A DNA stretch of 17,468 nucleotides. It comes from Dehalococcoidia bacterium (GTDB lineage Bacteria > Chloroflexota > Dehalococcoidia > Dehalococcoidales > RBG-16-60-22). How positions within the stretch are numbered: the stretch's first letter is position 1; each line of letters starts with the position of its first letter. The translations under genes and the position numbers were made by a program. Below, in pieces: positions 14,988 to 17,468 of the stretch. The notes under the pieces were generated by a model that was given only the letters and a program-made list of their open reading frames with translations, ran no database searches and was not told the origin of the DNA. The stretch spans positions 1 through 17,468 of the forward strand of contig JAUWYU010000015.1 in NCBI GenBank assembly GCA_030615655.1, in the 5' to 3' direction.

Positions 14988-15443
14988 TTACTGTAATTTA
15001 GAGAGGATATCGCTCAGTTTTCTCAGCGAAACCGACAGCTCCCGCAATTCTTCATCGGTAAGGCAGGACAGCTTCTCTTCAATACTTCTCTTTACCAGGC
15101 AGTCACGTTCCTCTATCATCTTTCTACCCTTTTTGGTAAGCGCGATATTGATTACCCGCCTGTCAGTCGCATCCGCCTGTCTCTCCACTATTTCCAGACT
15201 TACCAGCCTGTCGATAAGTTGTGTCATTTGTGGCTTTGGTATTGATAGTCTTTCACCAATTTCGGCAATATGCTTTGTGCCCGCTTCCTTCAATGTCTTC
15301 ATAATCTCAAATTGAGGCAGCGAAATAGCCTCCTCGGTCTGCGCGAACGCGGACTTCAACACCTTTTTGTTAATGCTTCGACGTATGAGAGGCGGGATAG
15401 ATAGAAAATCCCTGACGACACCATCCATAACACTTTTCCTCAT
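14988..15443 (-). CDS. MarR-family transcriptional regulator
   Basis: A 151-aa winged helix-turn-helix repressor, probably a dimer controlling its own operon and released by a small, often phenolic, ligand. Visible parts: N-terminal dimerisation helix, LPQFEIMKTLKEAGTKHIAE leading into the HTH, a recognition helix around KPQMTQLIDRLVS (about 70-82), the wing DATDRRVINIALT (about 91-103) with the conserved DxRxxxI/L pattern, then long C-terminal helices for dimerisation. There is no conserved redox cysteine pair. The start is taken as ATG at 15441-15443 because AGGGGTGA lies five bases upstream. A GTG nine bases earlier (15452) is in frame but would overlap that site. It is the first gene of the marR-exporter operon, with a palindromic operator just upstream. 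Confidence 0.9.
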   Translation of the reverse strand: MRKSVMDGVVRDFLSIPPLIRRSINKKVLKSAFAQTEEAISLPQFEIMKTLKEAGTKHIAEIGERLSIPKPQMTQLIDRLVSLEIVERQADATDRRVINIALTKKGRKMIEERDCLVKRSIEEKLSCLTDEELRELSVSLRKLSDILSKLQ

Positions 15444-15464
15444 CAGGCTCACCCCTAACAGGCT

Positions 15465-15490
15465 TAGTTAACAAAGTTAATAGTTAACTA
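15465..15490 (-). promoter_or_regulatory. Palindromic operator, probable MarR binding site
   Basis: ATAGTTAACTAT (15480-15491) is a perfect 12-bp palindrome just downstream of the -10 box. A second half-site, TAGTTAAC (15465-15472), forms an inverted repeat with GTTAACTA (15483-15490). On the minus strand a third related octamer, TAGTTTAC, overlaps the -10. AT-rich TAGTT...AACTA palindromes over a promoter are typical of MarR-family autoregulation. Confidence 0.7.
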
Positions 15491-15498
15491 TGTAAACT

Positions 15499-15528
15499 AT
15501 TATATCATTACCCCCCGGACCCTGTCAA
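15499..15528 (-). promoter_or_regulatory. Consensus promoter of the marR-exporter operon
   Basis: On the minus strand TTGACA (15523-15528) is followed after 18 bp by TATAAT (15499-15504). Both hexamers are perfect. Transcription should start near 15492, inside or next to the palindromic operator, so a bound repressor would block it. The leader to the ATG at 15443 is about 50 nt. Confidence 0.75.
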
Positions 15529-15622
15529 TATTCCAACATCGCGGTTCTGTTTGCACCTGTTTGTCCTCCCTGGGAAGGATTGCCTCACCCTCGCACCTTC
15601 CACAGCTTATCTCTTATGTGTA

Positions 15623-15728
15623 TGCCCCCCAGCCCCCCTCTTTCATATCCTTTCCCACCCAAACCACCCAGTATCATCAAAGCCTTATCCCGTAGTTTCC
15701 TCCCCACTCCGCAAGGGGAGTAGCCTGC
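15623..15728. repeat. Dispersed intergenic repeat, copy B
   Basis: Second copy of the element at 10101-10212, with the same orientation, start (TGCCCCCCA), core (15672-15692) and end (GGGGAGTAGCCTGC, 15715-15728). Here it continues into two further inverted repeats absent from copy A. An apparent 97-aa frame across it (15551-15844) has low-complexity Pro/Ser content and no ribosome binding site, so it is not called as a gene. Confidence 0.75.
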
Positions 15729-15729
15729 G

Positions 15730-15751
15730 AAGAGGGGCGCCAGCCCCTCTT
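15730..15751. repeat. Perfect 9-bp hairpin beside repeat copy B
   Basis: AAGAGGGGC (15730-15738) pairs with GCCCCTCTT (15743-15751) around a GCCA loop. No T-run follows on either strand, so it is not an ordinary intrinsic terminator. It is likely part of the same mobile or structured repeat. Confidence 0.6.
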
Positions 15752-15757
15752 AAAAAT

Positions 15758-15822
15758 ATCTCCCCCTCTCCAAACATATTAATTTATGCTGTTCATACTA
15801 TCTCTAGTTTGGAGAGGGGGAT
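15758..15822. repeat. Long inverted repeat of CCCCCTCTCCAAAC type (MITE-like)
   Basis: CCCCCTCTCCAAAC (15762-15775) and GTTTGGAGAGGGGG (15807-15820) are perfect 14-bp arms around a 31-nt AT-rich centre, then flanked by AT and the purine-rich GGGGGTGAGGTTAAG. Together with 15623-15751 this forms a compound, structured, non-coding element of about 200 bp between the marR promoter and the aldolase gene. Confidence 0.65.
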
Positions 15823-15932
15823 ACAGGGGGTGAGGTTAAGATAGAGTAAGGTTGAGACAGGCTAAGGCCAGACCAGAGCGCACTCCAAGCTAATACCGAA
15901 CACCCAAACCGCACAAAACAACGGCCATCCCA

Positions 15933-15962
15933 TTGAACCTGAGCGCCCGGCTGTATTAGAAT
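15933..15962 (+). promoter_or_regulatory. Promoter placed to give a leaderless aldolase mRNA
   Basis: TTGAAC (15933-15938), an 18-bp spacer and TAGAAT (15957-15962, five of six). The ATG begins at 15969, seven bases after the -10, exactly where transcription would start. There is no GGAGG-like site before the ATG, unlike nearly all other genes in the window. Confidence 0.45.
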
Positions 15963-15968
15963 TGAAAT

Positions 15969-16625
15969 ATGTGGCGGGAAGAAAAGAAGATAGTGCTGGA
16001 AGCGGCTCAAAAAATGCTGGAGAAGGGCCTGGTCATTGGCACAGCCGGCAATGTAAGCCTGCGCCTGCCGCCCGAAGGCGGGCGGCAGCTAATGGCGATT
16101 ACCCCCAGCTCCAGGCGCTACGATTCGCTCAGCCTCGACGATATTCAGATAATCGATTTTGAGGCCAGAACGGTAGAAGGTGACCTGCCTCCCTCGATGG
16201 AGACGATGCTGCACATCGGTATCTACCAAGCCAGGCAAAACGTCAATGCCGTGATTCATACTCATTCGGTCTTCGCCAGTGCCGTCTCCGTGGCCGGCCT
16301 GGATATCCCCCCCATCCTGGATGACCAGGCTGCCTTCCTGGGCGGGGAGATAAAACTGGCCGAACACGCCCTCACCGGCAGTCGGGAACAGGTGGCCGGT
16401 GTCGTGACCGCTCTGGCCGACAGAAATGCCGTGCTGCTGCCGAATCACGGGGCGGTAGGCACCGGCCGCACCATGCGCGACGCCTTTACCGCCTGCGAGC
16501 TTATCGAAAAGACCGCCAGGATTTACCTGCTCGCCCTGTCCGCGGGTAAAGTCAACCGCCTGCCCGCCGAAGCCTTGGAAGCTGAAAAGGCACTCTATGA
16601 CAGTCTCCAGAGTGGAGACGAATGA
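15969..16625 (+). CDS. Class II aldolase/adducin family protein (L-fuculose-phosphate aldolase-like)
   Basis: A 218-aa zinc-dependent aldolase-type enzyme that would cleave or form a C-C bond in a phosphorylated sugar or related hydroxy-carbonyl compound in the cytoplasm. Catalytic positions match fuculose-phosphate aldolase with a constant shift of five: E78 (SMETML), zinc ligands H97 and H99 (IHTHS) and H160 (LPNHGAV). Phosphate-binding stretches TAGNVSLR (25-32) and TPSS (45-48) are also present. The start is firm because a TGA lies in frame two codons upstream, yet no ribosome binding site is visible. A -10 box seven bases upstream suggests a leaderless mRNA. It stands alone between two long intergenic regions. 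The exact substrate (fuculose-, ribulose- or methylthioribulose-phosphate type) cannot be settled; decarboxylases of this fold are an alternative. Confidence 0.87.
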   Translation: MWREEKKIVLEAAQKMLEKGLVIGTAGNVSLRLPPEGGRQLMAITPSSRRYDSLSLDDIQIIDFEARTVEGDLPPSMETMLHIGIYQARQNVNAVIHTHSVFASAVSVAGLDIPPILDDQAAFLGGEIKLAEHALTGSREQVAGVVTALADRNAVLLPNHGAVGTGRTMRDAFTACELIEKTARIYLLALSAGKVNRLPAEALEAEKALYDSLQSGDE

Positions 16626-16737
16626 AAGATTACGGCCGCTATCTCTTGGCGATGCCCCCCCCGTTGCCGAATATTAACAGCCCTCGACAGTGAAACAATA
16701 TCAAACACCCGGCTTACAGTATAGCTCTACCTTTCGT

Positions 16738-16767
16738 TTGACAGCATGTTTTCGTATAAGGTAAACT
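16738..16767 (+). promoter_or_regulatory. Candidate promoter upstream of the enoyl-CoA hydratase gene
   Basis: TTGACA at 16738-16743 is perfect. TAAACT (16762-16767) at 18 bp matches four of six. If used, the leader would be about 300 nt and would include the hairpin at 16978-17013. Confidence 0.35.
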
Positions 16768-16977
16768 AATATGGCGTAATTTTTGTAAACATTTCTTCGG
16801 GATAATTGCGGCAAGCAGACAAAGCTGTACTGGTGTTATGGGATTATACGGGACAGGAACAGAAGAAACCTCACATTATTTCGTCTCCATCGCAACACAA
16901 GCGCTACCTCAGTTAGCATATTATTATGACAGCAGTTGATAAACCGGCACGACTCTAAAGCCATCATCACTCGTTCC

Positions 16978-17013
16978 CTTGCTCCAATCCTTGAACACGC
17001 AAGGATTGGCAAG
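16978..17013 (+). promoter_or_regulatory. Strong stem-loop in the leader of the enoyl-CoA hydratase gene
   Basis: CCAATCCTTG (16984-16993) pairs perfectly with CAAGGATTGG (17000-17009) across a 6-nt loop, AACACG. Past a 2-nt CT bulge, CTTG (16978-16981) pairs with CAAG (17010-17013), giving 14 bp in all. No U-tract follows, so it is more likely an operator or an RNA element than a terminator. It ends 63 nt before the start codon. Confidence 0.55.
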
Positions 17014-17076
17014 TTGAAATACCGGACAGGAATGCTTTAAAACTGAAGAAAAATTTGAAAACTGGAGGAATACACA

Positions 17077-17468
17077 ATGGCTTACCCAAAATTCAAATCC
17101 ATACTCATGGAGAAGGACAAGGAAGAACCCAAGATTACCTACCTCACCCTGAACCGGCCCGATAAGAACAACGCCATCAGCATCGGCGAAAAAGAGATGA
17201 CCGGCGACATCAAGAGAGCCATGTGGGCAATCAACCATGATGATAACTGCAATGTGGTCATCTTCAAGGGTGCCGGCAAAAACTTCTGCGCCGGCTTTGA
17301 CCTCTCCATGGTCTACCGCATCTACGGCGGTGAAAAAGGTGTTAGACCAAGCCAGAGAATCAGGCTCCAGACCGACCAGGACCAGCTCTACGGTTTCACG
17401 CAGGCCATACTTGACTGCAATAAGGTCGTCATGGTACAGGTTCACGGCTGGGCAATCGAAGCCGGACT
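17077..17468 (+). CDS. Enoyl-CoA hydratase/isomerase (crotonase) family protein, N-terminal part
   Basis: The visible 130 codons show a crotonase-fold protein acting on acyl-CoA thioesters: TYLTLNRPDKNNAI near residues 21-34, VVIFKGAGKNFCAGFDL at about 61-77 (first oxyanion-hole segment), and VVMVQVHGWAIEAG at the right edge (start of the second). The residues that separate hydratase from isomerase or hydrolase lie beyond or at the edge, so the reaction is open. The segment after FDLSMVY is longer and more charged than in short-chain enoyl-CoA hydratase, resembling paralogues seen in anaerobic aromatic and branched acyl-CoA degradation; that comparison is from memory. GGAGG (17064-17068) lies eight bases before the ATG. 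Confidence 0.9.
   Translation, partial: MAYPKFKSILMEKDKEEPKITYLTLNRPDKNNAISIGEKEMTGDIKRAMWAINHDDNCNVVIFKGAGKNFCAGFDLSMVYRIYGGEKGVRPSQRIRLQTDQDQLYGFTQAILDCNKVVMVQVHGWAIEAG

Larger units (their letters stand above)
16626..17076. other. 450-bp intergenic region without a gene
   Basis: No frame here has a start, ribosome binding site and plausible protein. It holds a candidate promoter (16738-16767), two GTAAAC hexamers about 20 bp apart (from 16761), a strong hairpin (16978-17013), and the ribosome binding site of the next gene. No terminator is evident after the aldolase stop. Confidence 0.7.

Noticed and set aside
15551..15844. 97-aa open frame across the repeat region
   Set aside because: It is composed of repeat and hairpin sequence, has no ribosome binding site, and is Pro/Ser-rich from C-rich DNA.
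16924..17445. 173-aa open frame on the minus strand at the right edge
   Set aside because: It covers the crotonase-family gene in reverse and crosses its ribosome binding site; no motif of its own.
1..17468. CRISPR array, tRNA or rRNA genes, insertion sequence
   Set aside because: No regularly spaced repeats, cloverleaf genes, rRNA stretches or transposase frames were found on either strand.

Overview
The window looks like a chromosomal fragment of an anaerobic, non-model bacterium, most likely a Dehalococcoidia-type Chloroflexota genome recovered from sediment or groundwater. This is an inference. It rests on the gene mix (a soluble molybdopterin oxidoreductase pair, a GH3-family protein, acyl-CoA metabolism), moderate GC, strong GGAGG ribosome binding sites with some GTG/TTG starts, and intergenic repeats carrying arms of the CCCCCTCTCC...GGAGAGGGGG type. 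No tRNA, rRNA, CRISPR array, transposase or phage gene is visible.

Left part (1-6300). A partial ftsH reads out of the left edge on the minus strand. It diverges from an unnamed 327-aa protein that appears to be two copies of one Rossmann-like unit, each with an F-E-x-(E)-R motif and a later G-x-T-K motif, which recalls CARF-type sensor folds. Facing it are three minus-strand genes in one direction: a GH3-family acyl-adenylating enzyme, a membrane-bound 7TM/GAF/HD-GYP c-di-GMP phosphodiesterase, and a small secreted protein.

Centre (6300-13320). All genes here are on the plus strand. The core is a two-gene molybdenum enzyme closely resembling pyrogallol-phloroglucinol transhydroxylase. The large subunit lacks the N-terminal Fe-S site, and the small subunit is a ferredoxin-like protein with a C-terminal beta-sandwich domain. 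Unlike the Pelobacter enzyme as I remember it, the small subunit keeps all 16 cluster cysteines, and several large-subunit pocket residues appear changed. A related but different aromatic (de)hydroxylation reaction is therefore plausible. A short repeat element and a new promoter follow. Next comes a probable operon of a CoA-disulfide-reductase-like flavoprotein fused to rhodanese, a 3-hydroxyisobutyrate-dehydrogenase-family enzyme and a small cupin.

Right part (13340-17468). A MarR regulator and a 14-TM DHA2 exporter form a minus-strand operon behind a consensus promoter with a clear palindromic operator. A second copy of the repeat element follows, then a class II aldolase that looks leaderless. 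A 450-bp gap holds a strong hairpin, and the start of an enoyl-CoA hydratase family gene runs off the right edge.

Taken together, the centre and right suggest a module for handling a phenolic or polyhydroxylated aromatic compound: a Mo enzyme, oxidoreductases, a cupin, and an exporter under a MarR regulator. No ring reductase or ring-opening hydrolase lies inside the window, so the substrate cannot be fixed from sequence alone.
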